NCBI GenBank assembly: GCA_944990035.1 | Contig: CALYLX010000097.1 | Coordinates: forward strand, 186,001 to 250,000 | Direction of reading: 5' to 3' | Origin: Clitopilus passeckerianus | Taxonomy: Eukaryota > Basidiomycota > Agaricomycetes > Agaricales > Entolomataceae | Length of the DNA: 64,000 bases | Part shown: in pieces, positions 11,280 through 22,300 of the stretch | Position numbering within the stretch: the stretch's first letter is position 1 | Layout of the letters: every line of letters starts with the position of its first letter | Made by a program: the position numbers and the translations under genes | Notes under the pieces: model-generated | What the model saw: the letters and a program-made list of their open reading frames with translations, nothing else | The model's database searches: none | Told to the model about the DNA's origin: nothing

Positions 11280-13691
11280 TTAAACGTGAGCAGTACGATC
11301 ACCCAGAGCCGACTGAATCGGTCTCCTCCTGGGTGGTTGAACGTTAGCATAACTTTGCGGTGCTCTAGCAGAAAAGCGTACCGCATCGTTGACTTCATAC
11401 CGGCGCTGGATCCAGCCAGCATCAAATCGGTGACGAGAGAAGGCGCACTTGGACGAATCCGCTGTGTGTGCCTTGCCGCAGTTGATGCACCTGGGTGCGT
11501 GGGGGCACGGTTCACCATCAGGAGTGGCAGGAACCGGGGGATTCGCATCAGGCTTCTCCCAACAGCAGTGGGAGAGCTTGCGATGATTCTGCGTGTCATG
11601 GCCATAGCCACAATGCGCGCAGGAGTTGTACTGCTGCCTGCAAGAGGCAGTGGGATGACCCCAAGCCCAGCAGCGCTGGCACTGGGGAACGCCAGCATGC
11701 ACACTGGCAGGGGAGATGTTGCAGAGGCGACCACCAATGGACACCTTCTTGTTGGTGATGGACTTGAGGGCGGTACCAGACCTAGAGTCCCAGAAGTCGA
11801 AGAAGACCACGCACATATCATGCGATGGGCTGGCGCGATGAATACGTGGCTTTCCAGCAAGCTGGAGCGACGACGTAGTGGTGTTCTGACGCAGGAGTGC
11901 TTCCATGGTGTCAGGAGTGACTGGAGTACTGCCCACTGCGCCAGGGGAGTAGTAGGGCACACCAGTGATGCGGGCGTAGGAACGCGATGCAGGGACCTCT
12001 ACATTCACGTTGACAATTGGCTGGCCACCCTCTGTAAGAGGATACCAAACGCGCTGCACAGCGAGCCGGATAATGCCCAGGTCGCTGTGGGTGGGTGTGT
12101 CGCTGAAGTGGACAATGATAGCGTCACCCCTGCCTACTTCGGCATGAATGGCGTTGTTGCGAGAACCTCCAGCAGACAGCCGGAGGTTGAGAGTAGAAAC
12201 AGCCTGTTCAGGCGGAATGGGGAGAGGCGCAGGGATGGCATCACTGCCAGTGCCTCTGCGCACATAAATAAAGCACTGCCTGCGAGATGGGCCGCGCGTG
12301 GTGGATTTGAGCTTCTGCTTCTTCTTCAAAGGAGAGGGAGCAGAGGGGAGGGGAGAGGACGCTGCCTTGCGCTTGTTGGCATTAGAATTGTCCTTGAGTT
12401 GCGCTACTTCATCCCAAGATAATCCAGGGAGATGACGCGCGAGTTCAGCAAGTTTTGCGCATTGGTGCGCAGACATGCCAACAGTAACCTCTGCAAAAGA
12501 GCGAGGGGCGGGGTTTGCAGGCCCTCTGGGCGGCTGCGAAGCGACAGAAGCGTAGGACGCCTTGGGAGCGCGCTGACGCTGTTGCGGTTGCTGCTGCTGC
12601 TGCTGGGGCGCATTAGCAGGCTTGGGCGCACGCACAGCATGCGGGTTAGGTGCCCTGCACGGTGCAGCAGGCGCTTGGGGAGGAGGGCGGGCAAACCGGC
12701 GCTGGAATTGCATCCAGTTACCCGAATGGATCCGCTCAGGCTGCGGTTGCGAAGGGGCAGCACCTGTGGCAACACCTGGGGCAGGTCCAGGGACCCGGCT
12801 GCCAGATTGTTGAGATGTTGCTGTGGACTCCTGTCCCTCCATGGGAGCCGGAGATTTGTGACCAGTGGCAGTGTGTTCCGTGGGTCGGGGAGGGGTAACC
12901 TGTGTTCTGGCGCCTTGGGAGGCGCTGGAGGAGGTGGGGGCGACTGCAGGAGCAGGGGAGGCCGGTGCTACACCATGCCCACCTGCTGCAGCAGTGGAGG
13001 GAGCGGATGCTGCGCTTGCAGCACCCTTGGGAGCAGCAGTGCGTGCAGGGCGCTGCTGGGGGGAAGGAGACGGCAGGAGAGCATCCAATGCGTCCCTAAC
13101 ACGTCGAATTTGAGGGAGACACTCCTCATCCACACTGAGGTAGTCTGTGATATGAACAGATGCCGCGCGAGCAACTGTTGAGACAAGGCAGTCTGCAATG
13201 AGCTTTGCCTGAAGCTCATCTACAGCACTAGGTGGACAGTGGTCCATCCAACCTTGCATAGTGACAAGAGCATCGGTAAGGGCCTCTACATCATCCCTGA
13301 CGGCCGCCTCTGTAGCCTGTAAAGACAGGGTATAAGAGTCCTTCTCTTCGTGTCCTGGAAACAGAGCTTTGAACTCTGTTTGAGTGGGAGAGGCTGCCCT
13401 GGAGGCAGTTCTAGACTTGGGCTGCGCTACAGCAGCACCAGAGGCGTTCTTCCTGCGCTTGTGCTCTGGGGAGGAAGGGGCTGAAGGAGCAGGGCCCTCA
13501 TCTGCATCGAAATCATCGTCCTCCTCCATTGCTGGAGTGGGACGCTTGTTCCGAGCGCCAGAGGGGCCCTGGGGTGTTTCTTCACCATCAAATGCGCCAT
13601 AGTCACGACCATGGCCCTTCTGAGGTGTGGATGGCGTTGGAGTTGGATCCGGCGGCCGGGGAGTCTTCTTGCTGCCTCCTGCACTACTCAT
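11280..13691 (-). CDS. LINE ORF1 (gag-like), intact, copy A2
   Basis: 803 residues. The N-terminal half is Pro/Ala/Ser/Gln-rich and probably disordered, with a basic patch (LKKKQKLKSTTRGPSRRQ). A conserved domain follows (RVWYPLTEGGQPIVNVNVEV, then SRSYARITGVPYY, then MCVVFFDFWDSRSGTALKSI). Zinc knuckles follow: CQRCWAWGHPTASC, then a CAHCGYGHDTQNH pair and CINCGKAHTADSSKC. ORF1 proteins of this type bind the element RNA. The stop TAA is followed by 8 bases (ATTACTTT) and the ATG of ORF2, so ORF2 may be made by termination and reinitiation. No stop or frameshift interrupts this ORF. Confidence 0.9.
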   Translation of the reverse strand: MSSAGGSKKTPRPPDPTPTPSTPQKGHGRDYGAFDGEETPQGPSGARNKRPTPAMEEDDDFDADEGPAPSAPSSPEHKRRKNASGAAVAQPKSRTASRAASPTQTEFKALFPGHEEKDSYTLSLQATEAAVRDDVEALTDALVTMQGWMDHCPPSAVDELQAKLIADCLVSTVARAASVHITDYLSVDEECLPQIRRVRDALDALLPSPSPQQRPARTAAPKGAASAASAPSTAAAGGHGVAPASPAPAVAPTSSSASQGARTQVTPPRPTEHTATGHKSPAPMEGQESTATSQQSGSRVPGPAPGVATGAAPSQPQPERIHSGNWMQFQRRFARPPPQAPAAPCRAPNPHAVRAPKPANAPQQQQQQPQQRQRAPKASYASVASQPPRGPANPAPRSFAEVTVGMSAHQCAKLAELARHLPGLSWDEVAQLKDNSNANKRKAASSPLPSAPSPLKKKQKLKSTTRGPSRRQCFIYVRRGTGSDAIPAPLPIPPEQAVSTLNLRLSAGGSRNNAIHAEVGRGDAIIVHFSDTPTHSDLGIIRLAVQRVWYPLTEGGQPIVNVNVEVPASRSYARITGVPYYSPGAVGSTPVTPDTMEALLRQNTTTSSLQLAGKPRIHRASPSHDMCVVFFDFWDSRSGTALKSITNKKVSIGGRLCNISPASVHAGVPQCQRCWAWGHPTASCRQQYNSCAHCGYGHDTQNHRKLSHCCWEKPDANPPVPATPDGEPCPHAPRCINCGKAHTADSSKCAFSRHRFDAGWIQRRYEVNDAVRFSARAPQSYANVQPPRRRPIQSALGDRTAHV

Positions 13692-13802
13692 AGCGCAGAC
13701 AGGCGGATATACTGGAGAATAAAGCGGTGTGCAAGCTGCTGGAGGGCGAATTTGCGTCGCTGTTGTGGCTGTGATGTTGGTGGTAACAGATCAAAAGGGA
13801 TG

Positions 13803-15532
13803 TTTGACGATGTGAGTGAGGTAGACACCCGCATCTTCAGTCGAGTGTTGGCGCACACCTCCAAACTGATTGGGGTGGAACACGCCAAATTTCTGCGCTT
13901 CAAACTGCATCCTGTTTGCGAGCATCTTCTCAAAGAGTTTCCCCAGCGTGTTAAGCAACACAATCAGGCGGAACATCTTTGGAGTGGAGTAGTGCGGTTT
14001 GCCAGGCTTTGGAACAATGGCAGACCGCGACTCCTTGAAGTGAGAGGGCCAGTGACCAACCCGAAGGCAGGCATTGGCAATCTCGACGAATTTGGTTGCA
14101 ATGACAGTGTCAACAACCAGGGATTTGAGCTGATACCATGTGAGGTGATCAGGACCTGGAGCAGAAGTGTTTGAGCACTTTGCCAGTTCTTCTCTGAGCT
14201 CGCTGACACCAAAGTCCCACCACTCGCGCAGAGGAGACTGAGGCACGTCGTCAAGCACAGAGGGGTCAACAGGGCGGTCAGACGCCGAGTTGTATGTTGA
14301 GTCAAGAGCAGCCCACAGCGACTCAAGGGAGTTGCAAGGTTCACCATTGTGGCGAATTGCTTCGTGTGTAGGGAGCTCGCGCTGTTTGGCCCAGCGCATA
14401 AGATCCCATGGACGCTTGTTGGTAGTAGCAATCGTCTGGATCCTACTATCAAAGAACTTGCGCTTGGCCACTTTTGTGGTCCTGCGGAACGCCTTGTAAT
14501 CAGCGACCGCCTTGGAAGCGCGATACACTCTGACAGCCTCAGAGCACTCAGGATTCCACCAGGACTTTGACTTGGTGGAGATGCGGGCAGTCTTTGAGTT
14601 GTTATCCCAAGACTGCTTAATAGCAGTTGCAACGGCGCCCGTGCAGCGTTCAATTGCTTCTGCTGTTGTGAGACCAGATGTGTCCAGTGCTCGCAAAGAA
14701 GAGGACAGCTCCTTTAGAAACTCTTCCTCTTGCTCGCTGCCCCTTGGCAAAGTGACGGGCTCAGCAGCCAGCTGCACAGGCTGGATGGGGAGCGTGACGG
14801 TCAGAGGAGCGTGGTCAGAGGGTCCTTTCCACTCTGTGACCACGCTGTGTGAAGTCCCTGCAGTGCGACCCACAGGGAGAAAGAATAGATCAATGACTGA
14901 CAGCCTAAGGCTGACAGCATGCGGGAAGTGAGTAGGAGTGCGCACTGGTAGTACGCTAGCCTCCAAACCCAGGTCAAGCGCAACATCGCATAGTTCAGTT
15001 GCAACATGATTTGTAGAGTTGTAGTCTGGGTCCCAGACTGACGACTTGCAGTTGAAGTCCCCTGCCATGCAGAGCATGCTTGGGAGATGTGGGGCATTGT
15101 CACACAACCAGCGAATGGCAGTACCATCCCTTGGGTCAGAGTAGACATTATCGAAGTGTATTTGAGCACCAGCACTCCCATACAGTGTTGTGACCACCAC
15201 ATCATTGTGGTTGGCGAGGTCAGTGCGAAATGCGGGCCGCATGCCTGCAAGACGCCTATGCACAAACGTCATAACGCGTGGGCGGTCAGTCTCAGATGCT
15301 GGACGTCTAAACATGACTAGCCAGTCTGGGTGAGTGGGAGCACCAATCACTGCCTCCCCTTCCGGGTTGGTAGTAGACACAGTGCGGCGTATGAGCCTCC
15401 AGGGAGGCTCTTGCAACAGAAGCACGTCAAAATCGTTCTTACGCTCTTCCAGGAGAGATGACACTAGATCATGATTTCTATTCACATTCTGTTAGTAGAA
15501 GCGAAGCATAGATACATATTTGTGACACATAA
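13803..15532 (-). pseudogene. A3 ORF2, early stop and truncated
   Basis: The expected ATG follows the ORF1 stop after 8 bases, but a C-to-A change turns the Ser codon of MLRFYSQNVNRN into TAA after twelve codons. A long frame remains open from an internal Met at 15485. It holds the endonuclease (LLLQEPPW, GDFNCKSS, SDHAPLTV) and the RT up to YLTHIVK, then breaks at the A2 junction. Another change gives FRLIVLLN where A2 has FRPIVLLN. Confidence 0.85.
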
Positions 15533-15538
15533 AGTAAT

Positions 15539-18413
15539 TTAAACGTAAGCAGTACGATCACCCAGAGCCGACTGAATCGGTCTCCTCCTGGGTGGTTGAA
15601 CGTTAGCATAACTTTGCGGTGCTCTAGCAGAAAAGCGTACTGCATCGTTGACTTCATACCGGCGCTGGATCCAGCCAGCGTCAAATCGGTGACGAGAGAA
15701 GGTGCACTTGGACGAATCCGCTGTGTGTGCCTTGCCGCAGTTGATGCACCTGGGTGCGTGGGGGCACGGTTCACCATCAGGAGTGGCAGGCACCGGGGGA
15801 TTCGCATCAGGCTTCTCCCAACAGCAGTGGGAGAGCTTGCGATGATTCTGCGTGTCATGGCCATAGCCACAGTGAGCGCAGGAGTTGTACTGCTGTCTAC
15901 AGGACGCAGTTGGGTGTCCCCAAGTCCAACAGCGCTGACACTGAGGGACGCCGGCGTGTACACTGGCAGGGGAGATGTTGCACAGGCGTCCACCAATGGA
16001 CACCTTCTTATTGGTGATGGACTTGAGGGCGGTACCAGACCTAGAATCCCAGAAGTTGAAAAAGACCACGCACATATCATGCGATGGGCTGGCGCGATGA
16101 ATGCGTGGCTTTCCAGCAAGCTGGAGCGACGACGTAGTAGTGTTCTGACGCAGGAGTGCTTCCATAGTGTCAGGAGTGACTGGAGTGCTGCCCACTGCGC
16201 CAGAGGAGTAGTAGGGCACGCCAGTGATGCGGGCGTAGGAACGCGATGCAGGGACCTCTACATTCACGTTGACAATTGGCTGGCCACCCTCTGTAAGAGG
16301 ATACCAAACGCGCTGCACAGCGAGCCGGATAATGCCCAGGTCGCTGTGGGTGGGTGTGTCGCTGAAGTGGACAATGATAGCGTCACCCCTGCCTACTTCG
16401 GCATGAATGGCGTTGTTGCGAGAACCTCCAGCAGACAGCCGGAGGTTGAGAGTAGAAACAGCCTGTTCAGGCGGAATGGGGAGAGGCGCAGGGATGGCAT
16501 CACTGCCAGTGCCTCTGCGCACATAAATAAAGCACTGCCTGCGAGATGGGCCGCGCGTGGTGGATTTGAGCTTCTGCTTCTTCTTCAAAGGAGAGGGAGC
16601 AGAGGGGAGGGGAGAGGACGCTGCCTTGCGCTTGTTGGCATTAGAATTGTCCTTGAGTTGCGCTACTTCATCCCAGGATAGTCCCGGGAGATGGCGCGCG
16701 AGTTCAGCAAGTTCTGCGCATTGGTGCGCAGTCATGCCAACAGTAACCTCTGCAAAAGAGCGAGGGGCGGCGTGTGCAGGCCTCCTAGGCGGCTGCGAAG
16801 CGACGGAAGCGTAGGACGCCTTGGGAGCGCGCTGACGCTGTTGTGGTTGCTGCTGCTGCTGCTGGGACGCATTAGCAGGCTTTGGTGCACGCACAGCATG
16901 CGGATTAGGTGCTCTGCGCAGTGTAGCAGGCGCCTGGGGAGGGGGGCAGGCAAACCGGCGCTGGAATTGCATCCAGTTACCTGAATGCATCTGCTCAGGC
17001 TGCGGTTGCGAAGGGGCAGCACCTGTGGCAACACCTGGGGCAGGTCCAGGGACCCGGCTGCCAGATTGTTGAGATGTTGCTGTGGACTCCGGTCCCTCCA
17101 TGGGAGCCGGAGATTTGTGACCAGTGGCAGTGTGTTCCGTGGGTCGGGGAGGGGTAACCTGAGTCCTGGCGCCTTGGGAGGCGCTGGAGGAGGTGGGGGC
17201 GACTGCAGGAGCAGGGGAGGCCGGTGCTACACCATGCCCACCTGCAGCAGCAGTGGAGGGAGCGGATGCTGCGCTTGCAGCACCCTTAGGAGCAGCAGTG
17301 CGTGTAGGGCGCTGCAGGGGGGAAGGAGACGGCAGGAGAGCATCCAATGCATCCCTAACACGTCGAATTTGGGGGAGACACTCCTCATCCACACTGAGGT
17401 AGTCTGTGATATGAACAGATGCCGCGCGAGCAACTGTTGAGACAAGGCAGTCTGCAATGAGCTTCGCCTGAAGCTCATCCACAGCACTAGGAGGACAGTG
17501 GTCCATCCAGCCTTGTATAGTGACAAGAGCATCGGTAAGGGCCTCTACATCATCCCTGACGGCCGCCTCTGTAGCCTGTAAAGACAGGGTATAAGAGTCC
17601 TTCTCTTCATGTCCTGGAAACAGAGCTTTGAACTCAGTTTGAGTGGGAGAGCCTGCCCTGGAGGCAGTTCTAGACTTGGGCTGCGCTACAGCAGCGCCAG
17701 ACTACAACTCTACAAATCATGTTGCAACTGAACTATGCGATGTTGCGCTTGACCTGGGTTTGGAGGCTAGCGTACTACCAGTGCGCACTCCTACTCATTT
17801 CCCGCATGCTGTCAGCCTTAGGCTGTCAGTCATTGATCTATTCTTTCTCCCTGTGGGTCGCACTGCAGGGACTTCACACAGCGTGGTCACAGAGTGGAAA
17901 GGACCCTCTGACCACGCTCCTCTGACCGTCACGCTCCCCATCCAGCCTGTGCAGCTGGCTGCTGAGCCCGTCACTCTGCCAAGGGGCAGCGAGCAAGAGG
18001 AAGAGTTTCTAAAGGAGCTGTCCTCTTCTTTGCGAGCACTGGACACATCTGGTCTCACAACAGCAGAAGCAATTGAACGCTGCACGGGCGCCGTTGCAAC
18101 TGCTATTAAGCAGTCTTGGGATAACAACTCAAAGACTGCCCGCATCTCCACCAAGTCAGGCTTTGATCACAAAAAAAAAAAAAAGCTCTGGGGAGGAAAG
18201 GGCTGAAGGAGCAGGGCCTTCATCTGCATCGAAATCATCGTCCTCCTCCATTGCTGGAGTGGGACGCTTGTTCCGAGCGCCAGAGGGGCCCTGGGGTGTT
18301 TCTTCACCATCAAATGTGCCATAGTCACGACCATGGCCCTTTTGGGGTGTGGATGGCGTTGGAGTTGGATCCGGCGGCCGGGGAGTCTTCTTGCTGCCTC
18401 CTGCACTACTCAT
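15539..18413 (-). pseudogene. A3 ORF1, split by a 0.5-kb insertion
   Basis: The start is at 18413. The frame is open to 18185, is interrupted by the A3i insertion, then continues open from about 17700 to the stop at 15539. Relative to A2, 21 bases of coding sequence are missing at the insertion point. Domains match A2 ORF1: a Pro/Ala/Gln-rich N-terminus, the conserved middle domain and zinc knuckles (CQRCWTWGHPTASC, CINCGKAHTADSSKC). Confidence 0.85.
17701..18184 (+). mobile_element. A3i: internally deleted mini-LINE inserted in A3 ORF1
   Basis: This plus-strand piece holds part of ORF2 (from the DYNSTNHVATELCDVALDLG stretch to KTARISTKS) joined directly to the family's last 12 bases (GGCTTTGATCAC) and a 14-base A tract at 18171-18184. 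All of the RT, the RNase H and the 3' UTR with its hairpin are missing. Four bases (CCAG) at the left joint match both partners. The target lost 21 bases and shows no duplication. Confidence 0.85.
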
Positions 18414-18524
18414 AGCGCAGACAGGCGGATATACTGGAGAATAAAGTGGTGTGCAAGCTGCTGGAGGGCGAATTTGCGTTGCTGTTGTGGCTGTGATGTT
18501 GGTGGTAACAGATCAAAAGGGATG

Positions 18525-19305
18525 TCGCGTCTGGTACCCTGTCACGGAAGGTGACAGCCCATCCCCCACTGTCCACGCTTCTGTGGAGGTCCCTACATCG
18601 CGTTCTTATGCACGCATCACGGGAGTGCCCTACTTCACCTTTGGATCGGTGGGCAGCACTCCTATCACTCCTGACGCCGTCTTAGCACTCATGCGTCAAG
18701 ATCCTGCTACTAGTGCGCTCCAGCTTGCTGGAATGCCTCGTGTGCACCGCAGATCACGAGGGCAAGATATGTGCATCGTGTTTTTCGACTTCTGGGATAC
18801 CAGGTCTGGCACCTCCCTCAAGGCCATCACACACAAGAAGATCTCGATTGGAGGTCGTCTGTGTCTCATCTCCCCTGCAAGCGTCCATGCTGGCATTCCG
18901 CAGTGTCAACGCTGCTGGGTGTGGGGTCATCCCACTGCCACCTGTAGGCAGCAGTTCAGCTCCTGTGCGCATTGCGGCTATGGCCATGATTCGCGCAACC
19001 ATTGCAAGCTTGCCCACTGCTGTTGAGGCAAGCCTGACGCCAATTCTCCGGTGCCTGCCACTCCTGATGGCGCACCATGCCCGCATGCACCCAGGTGCAT
19101 CAACTGTGGCAAGGAGCACGAGGCAGATTCGCCCAAGTGCCCTTTTGCAAGACATCGGTTTGATGCTGGCTGGATCCAGCGCCGATATGCTGTCAACGAT
19201 GCGGTAGGCTTTTCCGTTAAAGCACCGCAGAGTTATACTGACGTACTACCACCCAGGAGGAGACCAATTCAGATTGGTCGGGGTGAACGCGCTGCCCGCA
19301 CTTAG
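18525..19305 (+). pseudogene. A4 ORF1 C-terminal part, with a nonsense codon
   Basis: It covers the conserved middle domain and the zinc knuckles (CQRCWVWGHPTATC, CAHCGYGHDSRNH, CINCGKEHEADSPKC). The Trp codon after HCC (TGG in A2) is TGA here at 19024-19026, which cuts off the last knuckle. The frame reopens at once and runs to the stop at 19303-19305, 9 bases before the ORF2 start. Confidence 0.85.
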
Positions 19306-19314
19306 CTCTACTTT

Positions 19315-22300
19315 ATGCGATACAACAATGTACATACTCTCCGCTTCTTTTCACAGAACGTGAATAGAAATTATGATCTGGTTGCTGCGCTACTAGAGGA
19401 ACGTAAGAATAACTTCGATGTGATTCTGCTGCAAGAGCCTTCATGGCAGCTCATTCGACGCACCGTGTCCACTACCAACCCTGAGGGAGAGGCAGTGATT
19501 GGTGCACCCACTCACCCAGATTGGCTGGTCATGTTTAGGCGTCCAGCATCTGAGACAGACCGTCCGCGCGTTATGACATTCGTGCATAGGCGTCTTGCAG
19601 GCATGCGGCCCGCATTTCGCACTGATCTCGCCAACCACAACGATGTGTTGGTCACAACTCTGTATGGGAGCTCTGGCGCCCAAATACACTTTGCCAATGT
19701 CTACTCTAGTCCAGGAGATGGTACAGCCATCCGCTGGTTGTGTGACAATGCTCAACGTTTTCCTAGCATGCTCTGCATGGCAGGAGACTTTAACTGCAAG
19801 TCATCAGTCTGGGATCCGGACTATGACTCTACAAACCATGTTGCAACTGAACTGTGTGATGTTGCGCTTGACCTGGGTTTGGAAGTCAGTGTTCTACCAG
19901 AACGCACTCCCACCCACTTCCCGCATGCTGTCAGCCTTAGGCCGTCAGTCATTGATCTATTCTTTCTCCCTGTGGGACGCATCACAGGGACTTCACACAG
20001 CGTGGTCACAGAGTGGAAAGGACCCTCTGACCATGCACCTCTGACTGCCGCACTCCCCATCCAGCCCGTGCAGCTGGCTGCTGAGCGCATCACTCTGCCG
20101 AAAGGTAGTGAGCATGAGGAAGAGTTTCTTAAGGAACTGTCCTCTTCCTTGCGAGCGCTAGACACATCTGGCCTCACAACAGCAGAAGCAATTGAACGCT
20201 GCACCGGCGCCATTGCAACTGCTATCAAGCAGTCTTGGGACAACAACTCAAAGACTGCTCGCATCACCACCAGGTCAAAGTCCTGGTGGAACTCTGAGTG
20301 CTCGGAGGCTGTCAGAGTGTATCGCGCTTCTAAGGCGGTCGCTGATTACAAGGTGTTCCGCAGGGCCACTAAGGTGGCCAAGCGCAAGTTCTTTGATAGT
20401 AGGATCCAGACGATTGCTACTACCAATAAGCGTCCATGGGACCTTATGCGTTGGGCCAAACAGCGCGAGCTCCCTACACATGAAGCGATCCGCCATAATG
20501 GTGAACCCTGCAATTCCCTTGAGTCGCTTTGGGCTGCTCACGTGGATGATGGTTCTCTCATTGTCCAGTCGCCATCCTTTGGGGAAAACATCAGCCTCCT
20601 CCAACAAGCGTATGCCGTTATCACGGAGCTTGTTACTGCACTCGGCCTTGTCTTGGAACATGATAAGACAGAGGTCTTCCACTTCTCTCGCAGGCACAAC
20701 GATGTCAACCCTGCCATTGACTTGGGCTTTGCTCCACACACTGGCAACTCGCCACTCCAACCCAAGAGCGTTTGGCGCTACTTGGGCTTCTACTTTGACC
20801 GGTCTCTGTCTTTCAGCCACCATGTCAAGTACTACTCTACCAAGGCTCTGACCACTGTCAAGGCAATGATCATGCTTGGTAACTCGTCAAGGGGTATCAC
20901 CCCTATGCAGAAGCGGCTGCTCTACCGTGCATGCGTCCTCCCGGTCGCTACGTATGGTGTGGGCCTCTGGTTCTACAAAGGTGCTAGGTGCAAGACTGCT
21001 ATGTCGCATCTGCGCACCATGCAACACAAGGCCGCCAGGTGGATAACCGGCGCCTTTCGCACATCTCCGGGAGGAGGGACTGAATCTATTGCCGGTCTCC
21101 CTCCTATTCATCTGCATGTCAGGAAGCTGGTCGAGCGTGGCCAGGCGCGCATTGGCACCCTGATAAGCAATCACCTTACGCTATCACTGATCAGTGACAA
21201 GTACCAGCGGTATGAGGGAACGATGCGTCTCCCCTCATCTCTCTCCAACTTGTCGCAACGCGTATGCGACAACTTGCTTTCCACAGTTGTTGATTCGGAT
21301 GTGCACGCTGTGCGGGCCTCTGAGCCTCTCAATCCTGTCCATGCTGAGGCAGTCCCAGGTCTGCGCCTGTTGGACACGCACTCTGGCAGGATTACATTTG
21401 ATACCATCATTGCAGCGTCTAAGGACGCCCTTGACTCCCGTCGCACCCATCTAGGTGTGATCCGCGCAGATGCAGACCTGTCTGACACTACGGTGTTAGT
21501 TGCAGCAGATGCATTGGTTCCCAGAAGCAGGAAGCACCAAGCGGTGGCTGCCTGCTCCCTCCTTCATGGCGCTTTTGGGCCTGAAGAGTACACAATGGCA
21601 TCAGGCAGGGTACTCTCTGACGATGCTGAACTTGCAGCCATTGACTTGTCTATAAGCAAGGCTGTCTTGCGCAACAACTGCTTCAAAATAGTTATGCTCT
21701 CAGACTCAACTAGAGCCATTCGGTTGGCACTGGACCCGTCTCTTCATTCTGGGCAAGGGCATTCACTGTCCATCTGCTCTAAGCTACAGGCTTGGTTTTT
21801 GGATGGCGCTGACAGGCGCGTCCACTTTGTTCATGTCCCTTCAAGACTCAACTGGGACATTCACCACCGTGCTCACTTGGCGGCCACTGGTTTGCGGGTG
21901 GGCGCCGGTAGCAAACCCCGGACATCCCTTGGGTATGCCCGGAAATGCGCTGTAGATAGGATGCTGCAGAAGTGGACTTGTCTGCTCCAGCAGCCCTCTT
22001 ACTCTGGCAACCACTTCCTGCGCCTTGCAAGTAAGGGCGCTTCCCTAAGGCCTACACACCTCAAAGGTGGGCCTTGGCTACATCGCGTTGGGTCTTCCAA
22101 TGCGCACACCGCACGCCTCACGCGTGCAGTCTTGGGTCATGCACCCATTGGCGAGTTCCGCGCGCGCTTCAACCTTGATGGGGAGACAGCGTGTGTGTGC
22201 GATTGGCACACCCTGGAAACGAGGGACCATGTCCTTCACCAGTGTGCGCACTTCCAACGACGGCCCAGCCAGCGCTTGCGCCGGGAGCTATTGTCCTTCC

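Larger units (their letters stand above)
8559..13802 (-). mobile_element. LINE family A, copy A2 (full 5' end, 3' part missing)
   Basis: Read on the minus strand from 13802: a 5' UTR of about 110 bases beginning CATCCCTTTTGATCTG, an intact ORF1, a spacer of 8 bases, then ORF2 open to the start of the RNase H region. At 8559 the copy stops and abuts the poly(A) tail of A1, which runs the other way. The 5' end abuts the interior of A3 in the same orientation. This is the best-preserved 5' half of the family in the window. Confidence 0.9.
13803..18524 (-). mobile_element. LINE family A, copy A3 (interrupted by insertion A3i)
   Basis: On the minus strand it begins at 18524 with the same 5' end as A2, has ORF1 split by a plus-strand insertion at 17701-18184, then ORF2 up to the TEDAGVYLTHIVK stretch of the RT. 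There it stops and the 5' end of A2 begins at 13802. It is very similar to A2 along its length, so the two are recent relatives. Confidence 0.88.
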
